A stretch of 64,000 bases of DNA from Marinobacterium_E sp035458585. Lineage in GTDB: Bacteria; Pseudomonadota; Gammaproteobacteria; Pseudomonadales; Balneatricaceae. Below, piece by piece: positions 34,368-43,283 of the stretch; positions within the stretch are counted from its first letter, which is position 1; the number at the start of each line of letters is the position of its first letter. The notes beneath the pieces were generated by a model that saw only the letters and a list, made by a program, of their open reading frames with translations, did no database searches and was not told the DNA's origin. The stretch is from assembly GCA_035458585.1 (NCBI GenBank), contig DATHZN010000087.1, positions 19,139 through 83,138 of the forward strand, given 5' to 3'. The position numbers and the translations under genes are program-made.

Positions 34368-34510
34368 TCAGTCTCCGGTTTTGTCATCTGAACCGCGCCA
34401 TGCGTTGATGCCCGTCATACTAACATTTTTGATGTTTTTTAGCAGAAATTTGGACTAGCCTTGAGCGCAGATTTGTGAAGCAGGCCGAGTTTTTTGATGA
34501 GGACGAGTTC

Positions 34511-35461
34511 ATGAGTATCGAGTTGATAGAACATCACTATCCCAAAAGGCGGGTAGTTGTTCGCGAAGTTGGCTTGCGAGATGGTCTTCAGATGGCGCAG
34601 GTGTTTCCTAGCACCGAGCAGAAGAAACGCTGGATTAGCTTGGAGTACTCCGCCGGTGTACGTCATTTTGAAGCTGGCTCCTTCCTGCCAGTTTCGCGTT
34701 TCCCACAGTTCGCCGATGTTGGCGAGATTGTCCGTCACATCCAGTCACTGCCAGGTGCTACGGCGATTGCACTGGTTGTTAATGAGCGCGGTATCTCGGA
34801 GGCGTTTGCAGCCGGAGTCGATGAGTTGACACTCGTGCTATCGGCAACTGAGGAGCACAACCAGGCTAACACCCGGCGGAGTCGAGAAGCTAGCTTGGAG
34901 GCGATAGGTCATGCGGTGAAACAACGTGACCAAACAAGCAGGCAGACGCTTCTCAATGTCATTATCTCGATGTCGTTCGGCTGTTCAATCGCCGGTACGG
35001 TTGATTCAGATGAGGTGTTGAGGCTGGCCAGAGAGTGCCTGAAGTTGGGTGTGGATACTGTTGGTATTGCGGATACCGTAGGATACGCCGGGCCAACTCA
35101 AGTAAAAGCGCTCTGTCAGCAGATGGCGTCGCTCATGGGTGAGCGACCTTACACGGTCCATCTTCACAACACGCGCGGAACCGGACTGGCGAACGCAGCC
35201 GCTGCGTTGGAAGCCGGTGCACGTATCTTCGATGCATCTCTCGCTGGGCTGGGCGGCTGTCCGTTCGCGCCGGGTGCAACAGGTAATGTGGTCATTGAGG
35301 ATCTGCTTTTTATGTTTGAAACGATGGGGATCAGCACTGGAGTTGATATCGCACGGCTGATAGAAGTCCGCAGGGTGATAAGCGAAACGATGCCGGATGA
35401 ACCGCTCCACGGTGGAGTCGCTCAAGCCGGTTTACCAAAGAACTTTCGTTCACAGGTTTGA
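34511..35461 (+). CDS. Hydroxymethylglutaryl-CoA lyase family protein
   Basis: 316 aa from the ATG at 34511, which has GAGGA 8 nt upstream; an in-frame GTG at 34475 would add 12 residues. DRE-TIM metallolyase: VREVGLRDGLQMAQ at the N-terminus, ADTVGYAGPTQV, HLHNTRGTG, and the diagnostic loop GLGGCPFAPGATGNVVIEDL with the catalytic cysteine. HMG-CoA lyases split HMG-CoA to acetyl-CoA and acetoacetate in leucine breakdown. No other leucine-degradation genes are next to it, so a related acyl substrate is possible. Confidence 0.88.
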   Translation: MSIELIEHHYPKRRVVVREVGLRDGLQMAQVFPSTEQKKRWISLEYSAGVRHFEAGSFLPVSRFPQFADVGEIVRHIQSLPGATAIALVVNERGISEAFAAGVDELTLVLSATEEHNQANTRRSREASLEAIGHAVKQRDQTSRQTLLNVIISMSFGCSIAGTVDSDEVLRLARECLKLGVDTVGIADTVGYAGPTQVKALCQQMASLMGERPYTVHLHNTRGTGLANAAAALEAGARIFDASLAGLGGCPFAPGATGNVVIEDLLFMFETMGISTGVDIARLIEVRRVISETMPDEPLHGGVAQAGLPKNFRSQV

Positions 35462-35880
35462 CAAGAAGAGCACGTCACTTCACTCTGAGAGTTGTACGAG
35501 CAACTACAGGCGTCTCAACTGTGACGCGTCTCACGTCTAGATTCAGGGTGAGCAAGAATGACTAGCAGAAGCTAAGCACTCATCTGAGATAAACCCGTTC
35601 AATCTGGTGTTGGCACACGGGTTATCTGAGCAGCCGAACCGAATATCAGGTTCATTATCACTCCATCTAATTTGGCATCAGTGTTCGATTTTAAAATATG
35701 CTTGAGTGGAGCGGTTCGGGGTCACGGATGGGCGAGCGTATATTGCAGCGCCACTGATTAATTCCCTTTGCTTGTATGCGTTTATCAGGCATCATTGATT
35801 CGCTTAATTCTGCTCGTTTTACTATATATAAGTCAGGGTTAGCGTCTCAGTGAGAGCGCTGCACACGCGCAAGGACGTAG
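35462..35880. other. 419-bp intergenic region, probable promoter for the receiver/CheB-CheR pair
   Basis: No open reading frame with a Shine-Dalgarno is visible. AT-rich DNA around 35820-35835 (TTTTACTATATATAAG) is a candidate -10 region for the downstream operon. I found no strong repeat. Confidence 0.4.
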
Positions 35881-36852
35881 ATGATTGAACGCCTAAATAA
35901 AACCTCCGCAACGATTATGGTCGTAGAGGATGATCCAACCACTGAACAGTCACTGATCGATTGCCTGTCCGATCTGGGCAACGTTGTGACCTTTTCCAAT
36001 GCCGAGAATGCACTCAGTTTTGTCTCTAGGGGTGGTCGAGTCGATCTGGTGATTGCCGATATTGTCCTGGGGCAGATGAATGGAATAGAACTGTGCGAGC
36101 GTTTGTCACAGCAGTACTCGGGTGATCACTTTGTTCCGGTACTCTTTTATAGTGCCTTTGCCGATAGTGCGATGGAACGTCTCGCTTACCAGGCGGGTGG
36201 CGTCGATTTTATAGAGAAACCAATGAGCTTTGCGCGCTTGCAGCTGCGTGTTCGCTCGTTTCTGGCAATCAGCAAGCGCTTCTCTACTTTGCGTAGCAAG
36301 TTGGAAGTGGACCAGACAACCGATCTGATGCTTCGCGATGTGTTTATTCAACGCGGTGCAATTCAGATCCTCAAACGGCTTTTTACTGGTGCGACCTCAG
36401 CTCTGCTGGTACTAAACGTTGCGGGCACGTCCAAGGTCAACGCTGAACAAGGATTTGAAGCGGGCGATAAGCTTCTATCTGATGTGGCCCATTGTTTGCA
36501 TGAAGTGTGTGAAGCACGGGGCTATCTTGCAGCCAGGCATATGGGTGATAAATTTCTGGTTTTGGTTCCCGATTGTGCCGAGGAGGCCCCTGGCACCCTG
36601 GCGTCGAAGCTACTCGAATCGCTCAGCTCACACCTGGCTATAGTGCGTCAGGAGCTGGCGACCGTTGAAATTACTGGTGGTGGAGCCTCACTCAAACATA
36701 CTGAGGATTTGCGCACGGACCGCGGTGGTTCAGCTAATGCGATTCGGCAAATGATTCACCTAGCAGAGCAGCAACTGGCTGCCGCGCCCAAGGGTAAAGC
36801 GAGTGAATGGACGTTTGCTGAGCTCACTCGCAAACAGGTTAATATCGAGTGA
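35881..36852 (+). CDS. Response regulator with degenerate GGDEF domain
   Basis: 323 aa; AAGGA lies 5 nt before the ATG. Residues 1-125 are a receiver domain: VVEDDPTTEQS, phospho-Asp in LVIADIVLGQMNG, and a Lys in FIEKPMSF. Residues about 165-300 have the secondary-structure pattern of a GGDEF domain but the signature is HMGDKF rather than GG[DE]EF, and the substrate-binding region is eroded, so cyclase activity is not expected. It may be a phosphorylation-controlled c-di-GMP-independent or GTP-binding regulator. The CheB-CheR gene follows after 32 bp on the same strand, suggesting an operon. Confidence 0.85.
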   Translation: MIERLNKTSATIMVVEDDPTTEQSLIDCLSDLGNVVTFSNAENALSFVSRGGRVDLVIADIVLGQMNGIELCERLSQQYSGDHFVPVLFYSAFADSAMERLAYQAGGVDFIEKPMSFARLQLRVRSFLAISKRFSTLRSKLEVDQTTDLMLRDVFIQRGAIQILKRLFTGATSALLVLNVAGTSKVNAEQGFEAGDKLLSDVAHCLHEVCEARGYLAARHMGDKFLVLVPDCAEEAPGTLASKLLESLSSHLAIVRQELATVEITGGGASLKHTEDLRTDRGGSANAIRQMIHLAEQQLAAAPKGKASEWTFAELTRKQVNIE

Positions 36853-36884
36853 TTGAAAGGTTACTCAATGGAGGTTAAAGGACA

Positions 36885-39812
36885 GTGACGAATAAAGAAG
36901 CAGAGAGCGCGGTAGAAGTGGCCGACGAGACCACAGAAGCTAAACGCTTTCAGAATCTTATTGTTGTTGCCATTGGTGCGTCGGCTGGCGGACTTGAAGC
37001 GATTACGTCATTACTTCGGGCGAGCAAACCAAACGGCTACATCGCATTTGTAATTGCGCAACACATGGCGCCACAACACCGGTCTGTGTTGGTGGAACTT
37101 CTGTCCAAAGATTGTGAATACCGTGTAGTAGGTGCAACGGAAGGGGCGGTGATAAAGCCAGACACCGTTTATGTAAACACGCCGAATACTGATATCGTGG
37201 TTAAAGATGGCCGCATTCACCTTAAGGTGCCGACGACAGACATTGGCGCCAAGCCCTCTATCGATAAACTGTTCAACTCGGTAGCGGATGCATTTGGTAA
37301 CCAGGCGATCGGTATTGTGCTGTCTGGCACAGGTTCAGATGGTACTCAGGGTTGTAGAGCGATACGTGATGCCGGTGGCATTACGATCGTGCAAAACCCT
37401 GATACGGCTAAATATGATGGCATGCCCAACTCGGTTATCCGTGCGCGCACCGCCGACCTCATTTTGAGCCCGGAAGAGATTGCGGCTTACCTACCAGAAC
37501 TGCACAAGCACCCAGCGGGTAAACCGACGACTCCGGTCGAAGATACGCCCGATCAGGTGGTATCGCTCGATGGCATCATTGACCGAGTGTTTACTGTTAC
37601 AGGTGTCGATTTCCGCCAGTACAAAAAAGCAACACTCGAGCGGCAGTTACAACGCCGAATCGCTGCCCTGCGGCTTAACTCCATCGAAGAGTACTTCGCC
37701 CATATTGATGGCGATCCCGAAGAGCTGGAAATACTTCAGCGAAGCTTCCTTATATCGGTGACAGGTTTCTTCCGTGATGAGGAGGCCTTTGCCTCACTCG
37801 GAAGTATTATCGACAACGTTATCGAGCAGGCCGCTGAGACGCGTATTATTCGTATTTGGGTACCGGCTTGTGCAACGGGCGAAGAGGTCTACTCAATCGC
37901 AATTATGTTAGCAGAGCGTCTTGGACCGACTCTGCGGGGTTATGAGGTCAAGATCTTTGCTACCGATATTGACGATATTAGCCTGGAGATCGCTCGCCAT
38001 GCGGCCTATGTTGATGCCGTGATTGAGCACCTCGATGAACGCGTCCTCTACAACTATTTCGATCAGGAGGGGAATAAGTACCGCGTGAAGAAGTGGATTC
38101 GCGACATGTGTATGTTCGCGCGCCATGACCTGATCAAGGACCCACCATTCCTCAAAATGAATTTGATTAGTTGCCGTAACTTAATGATTTATTTGAGTTC
38201 GCAGCTACAGAACCAACTGGTCAATAACTTCCACTACGCGCTGAGTCCAGGCGGGTTCTTGTTCCTTGGTAAGTCCGAGTCAATCGGTACCACCGGTGAC
38301 AAGCTGTTCGAAGTGGTCAGTAAAACCAACAAGATATTTCGTCGAAAGTCAGGCGTAGTCTCTTATGGTCGCTTCGGGGCCTCTTTTGCGCCCAAGCCAA
38401 ATCATTCCGATTCAGCGAGCAAAGCGATAGCACCCGTTTCTCGACTTGCAGAGCGAGTTCGCAGTGTATTGGTTGAGACCTACGCCCCGCCCACCATTCA
38501 GTTGAATGACGCGTTTCAGCCGATGGAGTATTTCGGTGATGTCTCGTCTTTCCTGCAGATCTCCCCGGGTAAAGCGAACTTCGATATCGTCAGTCTCGCC
38601 AGTCCGCAGCTGCAGACAGAGGTGCGGGCGTTGGTCAACCGCTGTGCTCGTAGCGATGCGGAGAAGGTCGAACATATGGTGCGATTCCGATTCGCAAATG
38701 ATGATGCGGCCTCTTCAGTCAATATCATCGTGCGTAAGCTGCTGGATACGGTGACTGATTCACACATCTACCTGATGACCTTCAAGCGTCTGGAGTCGAC
38801 TGGCTCCAGTGCAACACTGCGAGCTGAGGCGATTGCGCCTGAGGATGTGCAGGCGGTTGCCGAACTTGAAGAAGAACTTGATCGTACTCGAGATCATCTT
38901 CAGGCCGTTATCGAGGAGCTAGAGACCTCTAATGAAGAGCTGCAGGCTCTCAACGAAGAGCTTCAGGCCTCTACCGAGGAGTTGCAGGCGTCAAACGAAG
39001 AGTTGGAGACTACCAACGAAGAGTTGCAGGCGACTAACGAGGAGCTCACCACGGTCAATGATGAACTACAGGCCAAATCGATACTGCTGACTGATACCAA
39101 TGAGACGTTGAACAATATTCAGCGCTCTTTGGATATGGGTCTTATTGTTGTTGACGTTGATCATCGGGTAACGCGGTTTACGCCGCAAACTGTCCGTCTA
39201 TTCGGTATTTTGCCAGACGATATTGGCCACAAGCTCACTAAGCTGCCAAAGCATATTGAGATTGAAGACCTAGGCGCGGTTATCGACTCAGTCATCAGTA
39301 CAGGCACACCCGTTCGCCGCCAGATTGAGCGTCCGGGTGAAAAATACCTGATGAACGTTTCACCTTATCGCCGTGATCAGGGGGTGATCTCCGGTGCCGT
39401 GCTGACCTTCACTGAGACGACCAAACTGAGTGAATCTCAGGACCGTGCTGCTTATGTTCAGCATCTTCTGGAGACAATCGGTACGGTGATTGATGAGGGT
39501 GTTCTGGTGTCACGTCGCGGTCTGACCGAGGTACTGTTCGTGAGTACGCGTATGGAAGAGATTCTGATGCGTAAAGCAGAGGTGCTGACTCGTGATCCGG
39601 AGACCTACCTCGATGTGGTACACCATGATGATCGTGAACGTGTGGTTGCACAGTACCGTGATCAGGAAGCGAAGAGCTGGGATATGACTTACCGCCTGAA
39701 ACGTCGTGATGGTACGATTGTTAAGGTGCGCGATAAAGCGGTTTGTATGGAGAACCGCGAATCGAGTACAGGCGACGAGATGGTCAGTCTGGTAGAACTC
39801 TTAACTGAGTGA
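36885..39812 (+). CDS. CheB-CheR-PAS fusion protein
   Basis: 975 aa, GTG start. CheB methylesterase (about 25-205) has the Ser-His-Asp triad in IGASAGG, AQHM and SGTGSDGTQG. CheR methyltransferase follows (about 220-490), with SAM motif PACATGEEVYSIA (about 327) and NLISCRNLMIYL. A heptad-rich coiled coil of repeated NEEL units occupies about 658-730. PAS-like domains follow (about 740-855 and 858-970). There is no histidine-kinase domain, unlike many CheB-CheR-PAS-kinase proteins. CheB and CheR normally remove and add methyl groups on chemoreceptor glutamates; no chemoreceptor or CheA is in the window, so the substrate may be non-chemotactic. Partner: the receiver protein 32 bp upstream. Confidence 0.93.
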   Translation: MTNKEAESAVEVADETTEAKRFQNLIVVAIGASAGGLEAITSLLRASKPNGYIAFVIAQHMAPQHRSVLVELLSKDCEYRVVGATEGAVIKPDTVYVNTPNTDIVVKDGRIHLKVPTTDIGAKPSIDKLFNSVADAFGNQAIGIVLSGTGSDGTQGCRAIRDAGGITIVQNPDTAKYDGMPNSVIRARTADLILSPEEIAAYLPELHKHPAGKPTTPVEDTPDQVVSLDGIIDRVFTVTGVDFRQYKKATLERQLQRRIAALRLNSIEEYFAHIDGDPEELEILQRSFLISVTGFFRDEEAFASLGSIIDNVIEQAAETRIIRIWVPACATGEEVYSIAIMLAERLGPTLRGYEVKIFATDIDDISLEIARHAAYVDAVIEHLDERVLYNYFDQEGNKYRVKKWIRDMCMFARHDLIKDPPFLKMNLISCRNLMIYLSSQLQNQLVNNFHYALSPGGFLFLGKSESIGTTGDKLFEVVSKTNKIFRRKSGVVSYGRFGASFAPKPNHSDSASKAIAPVSRLAERVRSVLVETYAPPTIQLNDAFQPMEYFGDVSSFLQISPGKANFDIVSLASPQLQTEVRALVNRCARSDAEKVEHMVRFRFANDDAASSVNIIVRKLLDTVTDSHIYLMTFKRLESTGSSATLRAEAIAPEDVQAVAELEEELDRTRDHLQAVIEELETSNEELQALNEELQASTEELQASNEELETTNEELQATNEELTTVNDELQAKSILLTDTNETLNNIQRSLDMGLIVVDVDHRVTRFTPQTVRLFGILPDDIGHKLTKLPKHIEIEDLGAVIDSVISTGTPVRRQIERPGEKYLMNVSPYRRDQGVISGAVLTFTETTKLSESQDRAAYVQHLLETIGTVIDEGVLVSRRGLTEVLFVSTRMEEILMRKAEVLTRDPETYLDVVHHDDRERVVAQYRDQEAKSWDMTYRLKRRDGTIVKVRDKAVCMENRESSTGDEMVSLVELLTE

Positions 39813-39820
39813 TAGATAGA

Positions 39821-39854
39821 AAAAGCTGGGACTTGTCCCAGCTTTTCTGTTTTT
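39821..39854 (+). terminator. Terminator of the CheB-CheR operon
   Basis: AAAAGCTGGGAC-TT-GTCCCAGCTTTT: a 12-bp perfect stem followed by T-rich sequence (TTTTCTGTTTTT). It lies 8 nt after the stop codon. Confidence 0.9.
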
Positions 39855-39915
39855 ACTGTGAGTAAGTCTGATGGATACTCAACAACAATAATTCACAAAC
39901 TCATCGGAGAAAATT

Positions 39916-40335
39916 ATGAAGAATTCATTGCTCGCGCTCGGCCTGTCGCTCGCCTCTGTTGCTGTTTCGGCAGCCGAGTATAAACTTGCGATCCAAGTCA
40001 GTGATAATGATCCTGCTAAGATGCATATCGCTTTAAATAACGCTGAAAATGTACAGAGCCACTATCAGCGTATGGGTGATAGCGTGAAAGTAGAGATAGT
40101 TGCTTACGGTCCGGGTCTTCAGATGTACACAATGAACAGCCCAGTCAAAGAGCGTATCGAAGCGCTTTCGCTTGATGAGAGTTACACCTTCGCGGCTTGT
40201 GGCAATACACTGGCCAAAATGGAGAAGAAGGCTGGTAAGCAGGTAGCACTTCTGGACGGCTCTAAACTGGTGGACTCAGGTGTTGTTCGTTTGATGGAGT
40301 TGCAATCCCAGGGTTACGCTTACGTTCGACCCTAA
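39916..40335 (+). CDS. Periplasmic DsrE/F-like protein
   Basis: 139 aa. A Sec signal peptide (MKNSLLALGLSLASVAVSAA) is followed by a DsrE-like fold: KLAIQVSDNDPAKMHIALNNAENVQSHY, then VKVEIVAYGPGLQMYT and SYTFAACGNTL with the conserved Cys near residue 95, and ALLDGSKLVDSGVVRLMELQSQGYAYVRP. DsrE-family proteins are sulfurtransferase-like. Exported members occur in many proteobacteria without a known substrate. Own terminator downstream. Confidence 0.82.
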   Translation: MKNSLLALGLSLASVAVSAAEYKLAIQVSDNDPAKMHIALNNAENVQSHYQRMGDSVKVEIVAYGPGLQMYTMNSPVKERIEALSLDESYTFAACGNTLAKMEKKAGKQVALLDGSKLVDSGVVRLMELQSQGYAYVRP

Positions 40336-40351
40336 CTACTGCTCTCATCTA

Positions 40352-40384
40352 AAACGGGAGCGCCAAGGCAGCGGTCCCGTTTGT
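40352..40384 (+). terminator. Probable terminator of the DsrE-like gene
   Basis: AAACGGGA...TCCCGTTT gives an 8-bp stem around a 15-nt loop, followed by TTTG. The T-tract is short, so this is moderate evidence. Confidence 0.6.
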
Positions 40385-40471
40385 CACAAATGTCTTTCTT
40401 ATCCCCCAGGATTACTCTAATCTGATCCCTCTGATTTCTGATAAATTGAACAGCCCGGTAATGGATGGCGA

Positions 40472-41611
40472 ATGAAAGTACTGATTGTGGATGACAGTGC
40501 AGTCTCGAGAGAGCATTTGGCGTTCTTCTGCCGCGAGCAGGGGTTTAGTCCCGTTTTATTTGATAACGGCCAACAACTTCTGGATTGGATAAACGTCCAG
40601 AGTATCGAGGACGCACTCCTGCTGCTTGACTGGGAGATGCCTGATATCGAGGGGCCAGATCTTTGCAGGCGCATTCGAAACGACTTTCCTGACGCGGCCA
40701 CTTATCTGTTATTGGTTACTGCTCGCGCATCGAGTGAAGACTTGGCTGAGGGGTTGGGTGCCGGCGCCGATGACTACATAACCAAGCCCTTTGATGCGAT
40801 GGAAATTTCCGCACGTCTGGCTGTCGGAGTCCGAACGCTTGCGTTGCGGCGCAAACTTAATCAGGCCAATGCCAAACGCTTTGCAGCCGAGCGCTATGCG
40901 GGTGTCGGTCAGTTAGCAGCCGGAGCTGCGCATGAGATCAACAACCCGCTTGGTTTTTTGAAATCTAATCTAAGTTTTCTGCAGGACAATTTACCTGCCA
41001 GTTTGGGTCTTTTGCAGCGCGCTCTTGACCCGCAGGAGTCGATAGAAGCAGTTCGCTCAGAGATGAGTCGTGAGCAGATTCTGGAGACCATCGATGATTT
41101 CTCGGACTTAATGAGTGAAATGAATCTGGGTGTTGAGCGAGTCAGTGCGATTATTAAAGCGTTAAAGAATTTTAGCGATCAGCTGCCGCATAAATATGTA
41201 GATATCCAGTTACCGCAGCTTTTCGCCAGTGTGGCACCGCCGAATGCTAAGATCAGCCTGCAGACAACCCGATCGCTTTGCGCTGACGAACCTCAGATCA
41301 AAGAGTTACTAGAGGCGCTCGTCGAAAATGCTCTCTGGGCAACCCGCGATGGTGGCGATGTTGAGTTGCTGGCCTATGACCGGGGTTCGGAGATTCTTCT
41401 CGAGGTACGTGATACGGGGTGTGGTATCGCTCCTGAAAATCTGGAGCGGGTGTTAGATCCTTTCTTTACGACTCGGCCTGTGGGTGAGGCGATCGGTATG
41501 GGGCTCAGTAAAGCACAGGCTATCGTTCGTAATCATGGTGGCTCCTTACAGGTGACAAGTCACCCCGAATCGGGTACCCGGGTCAGTTGCGAATTTCCTC
41601 TGGAGAGTTAA
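40472..41611 (+). CDS. Soluble receiver-histidine kinase
   Basis: 379 aa, receiver first. The receiver (1-125) has LIVDDSAVSREH, phospho-Asp in LLLLDWEMPDIEG and the Lys in ITKPFDAME. HisKA has GQLAAGAAHEINNPLGFLKSNL (His near 155), and HATPase_c (about 260-375) has LLEALVENALWATRDGG, DTGCGIAP and FFTTRPVGEAIGMGLSKAQAI. No sensor or membrane segment, so the input is phosphorylation or a partner protein. The stop TAA overlaps the ATG of the aminopropyltransferase-like gene by 1 nt (TAATG), a strong sign of coupled expression. Confidence 0.9.
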   Translation: MKVLIVDDSAVSREHLAFFCREQGFSPVLFDNGQQLLDWINVQSIEDALLLLDWEMPDIEGPDLCRRIRNDFPDAATYLLLVTARASSEDLAEGLGAGADDYITKPFDAMEISARLAVGVRTLALRRKLNQANAKRFAAERYAGVGQLAAGAAHEINNPLGFLKSNLSFLQDNLPASLGLLQRALDPQESIEAVRSEMSREQILETIDDFSDLMSEMNLGVERVSAIIKALKNFSDQLPHKYVDIQLPQLFASVAPPNAKISLQTTRSLCADEPQIKELLEALVENALWATRDGGDVELLAYDRGSEILLEVRDTGCGIAPENLERVLDPFFTTRPVGEAIGMGLSKAQAIVRNHGGSLQVTSHPESGTRVSCEFPLES

Positions 41612-42351
41612 TGAAGCCACTTGCACGCACGCAGGACTGGCATGGCACCGTGGCCGTATTTGACGATGGTAACAAGCGTTACCTCAGCTTCGGTGTCGAG
41701 GATGAACAGAGCTGCATACTCAAAAGTAATCCCGGTCATCCTCAATATCCATTTATCCGCACTATGCTGTTAGCGTTACTGTATGTCGAACCCAAGCGCG
41801 TCCTCAGTTTTGGTCTGGGGGCAGGTTCTCTCAATTCTGCTATCGCTCTGGCTTGTCCAGGAGCCAAACAGCAGGTTGTTGAGCTGCGCCAGACCGTTGT
41901 CGACTATGCCTACAAATACTTCTACCTACCGCGCTCAAAAGCCTTGGAGATACGTGTTCAGGATGCGGCTGAGTATATTGAGGAGCCAATTAGTAAGCGA
42001 TTTGATCTGGTTTTCTCTGATCTCTATGACGATCAGGGGTTGTGCGAGACACAGATTGATGACCGCTTTTTGCAGGGCTGTATCGAACGGCTCCAGCCGA
42101 AAGGCTGGCTGGTGCTGAACTGCTGGCGCGAGCATCGAGCCGATCAGGTACTGGATCTGTTGGATAAGCAGTTTGAGTACCTCTTTAGTTCAACTACCCA
42201 AGACGGTAACTGGTTACTATTGGCTACCAATCACATGCCGCAACTTAGCCAGAGAGCGTACAAGGAGAGAGCACGTATCCTAAGTGATCAACTGGGATTC
42301 TCTCTATTGGCGTTCGCTAAAAGGATGAAAGCGGTAACGCGCGAGAGTTAG
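41611..42351 (+). CDS. Spermidine-synthase-like (SpeE fold) protein
   Basis: 246 aa starting at the TAATG overlap. It has the aminopropyltransferase/methyltransferase fold: VLSFGLGAGSLNSAIALACPG (cofactor loop), QQVVELRQTVVDYA, LEIRVQDAAEYIEEP and DLVFSDLYDDQG, resembling the spermidine synthase D-x-Y-D active-site region. The N-terminal beta domain of true spermidine synthases is short here (KPLARTQDWHGTVAVFDDGNKRYLSF). It may make a polyamine or methylate another substrate. Translationally coupled to the kinase upstream; why the two are linked is not known. Confidence 0.75.
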   Translation: MKPLARTQDWHGTVAVFDDGNKRYLSFGVEDEQSCILKSNPGHPQYPFIRTMLLALLYVEPKRVLSFGLGAGSLNSAIALACPGAKQQVVELRQTVVDYAYKYFYLPRSKALEIRVQDAAEYIEEPISKRFDLVFSDLYDDQGLCETQIDDRFLQGCIERLQPKGWLVLNCWREHRADQVLDLLDKQFEYLFSSTTQDGNWLLLATNHMPQLSQRAYKERARILSDQLGFSLLAFAKRMKAVTRES

Positions 42352-42429
42352 ACCTCGGCGCCCGTGCTCTGAACGCTGATGCCTGCCTCAACTCACTGAT
42401 CAGGTCGGCATCAGGTGTCATACAGACGA

Positions 42430-43263
42430 TTAAATCAGTCCAATCTCCCGTAAGCGCTGTTGCAGATATTCACCCGCCGTAAAGCGCTCGCTTAGGCGTA
42501 CTTCAGAGCGTGGATGCACAAACATAGGTATGGAGTAGCGTGAGACATTAGCAACGCTTGGGGGGTTTACCACTCGATGAGTGGTGGAAGGGAAGTATCC
42601 TCCACTTGCTTCCTGCAGCATATCGCCAGTATTGATGGTAATGACGCCCTGACCCCCTTCAACAGGGAACCAGTTACCCTGTTTGTCTCTGGCTTCAAGC
42701 CCGGGCTGAGACCCCGAGACCAGAAGGGTAATCAGATTGATATCTTCATGAGCCGCTGCACGCACTGCTCCTGGTTCAACCTCACCCTCTATCGGAGGGT
42801 AGTGAAGCACCCTTAGTAACGACTGTTCACTGCCTGCAATCATACTATCGAGTGCCTCGGTGAAGCCCGCGCGAACCGATTCTGGCGCGTTTTGCTGAAT
42901 CCACTCGAGAAGCTCACTACCTAAGGCATGCAGGTCTGCGTAGAAAGATCGAGTTTCACTCTCCAGCGAAGTCGGCACACGCCCCCAGGGGTAGACATGG
43001 TAGAACTCTTTCAGGTCTTTCGCTGGCGAGTCCTTGGCATTTTCACTACGAAAAGGGAAGTAGCCATCTTGTTTGGTCTGCTCGAAGGTATAGTCATGCT
43101 TCTCAGCCGAGTTAAAGAAGTCTGCCCATAGGCGGTAGAAGTCATCAATTCTTTGCGGCGTAATCGGACTGTTGCTTAATACCGCAAAGCCTGATTCGTG
43201 CAGCGAGGTGACGAGATCTTTGCCAGCACTCGCGTGTGTATAGTCGATCTGTTTTACGTTCAT
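42430..43263 (-). CDS. 2-oxoglutarate/Fe(II) oxygenase, isopenicillin-N-synthase family
   Basis: 277 aa. The Fe(II) ligands lie in AAHEDINLITLL (H-x-D) and STTHRVVNPP (His), and the cofactor arginine is in VSRYSIPMFVHP. The N-terminal region LHESGFAVLSNSPITPQRIDDFYRLW fits the DIOX_N domain. The substrate is unknown. GGAG precedes the ATG. A ribokinase-like gene lies 20 bp upstream on the same strand, so co-transcription is likely. Confidence 0.85.
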   Translation of the reverse strand: MNVKQIDYTHASAGKDLVTSLHESGFAVLSNSPITPQRIDDFYRLWADFFNSAEKHDYTFEQTKQDGYFPFRSENAKDSPAKDLKEFYHVYPWGRVPTSLESETRSFYADLHALGSELLEWIQQNAPESVRAGFTEALDSMIAGSEQSLLRVLHYPPIEGEVEPGAVRAAAHEDINLITLLVSGSQPGLEARDKQGNWFPVEGGQGVITINTGDMLQEASGGYFPSTTHRVVNPPSVANVSRYSIPMFVHPRSEVRLSERFTAGEYLQQRLREIGLI

Positions 43264-43283
43264 ATCTCTCCTTAAGCTGCAGC

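Noticed and set aside
42376..42414. CTGATGCC/GGCATCAG inverted repeat between convergent genes
   Set aside because: Long loop and no T-tract; not strong enough to call a terminator.
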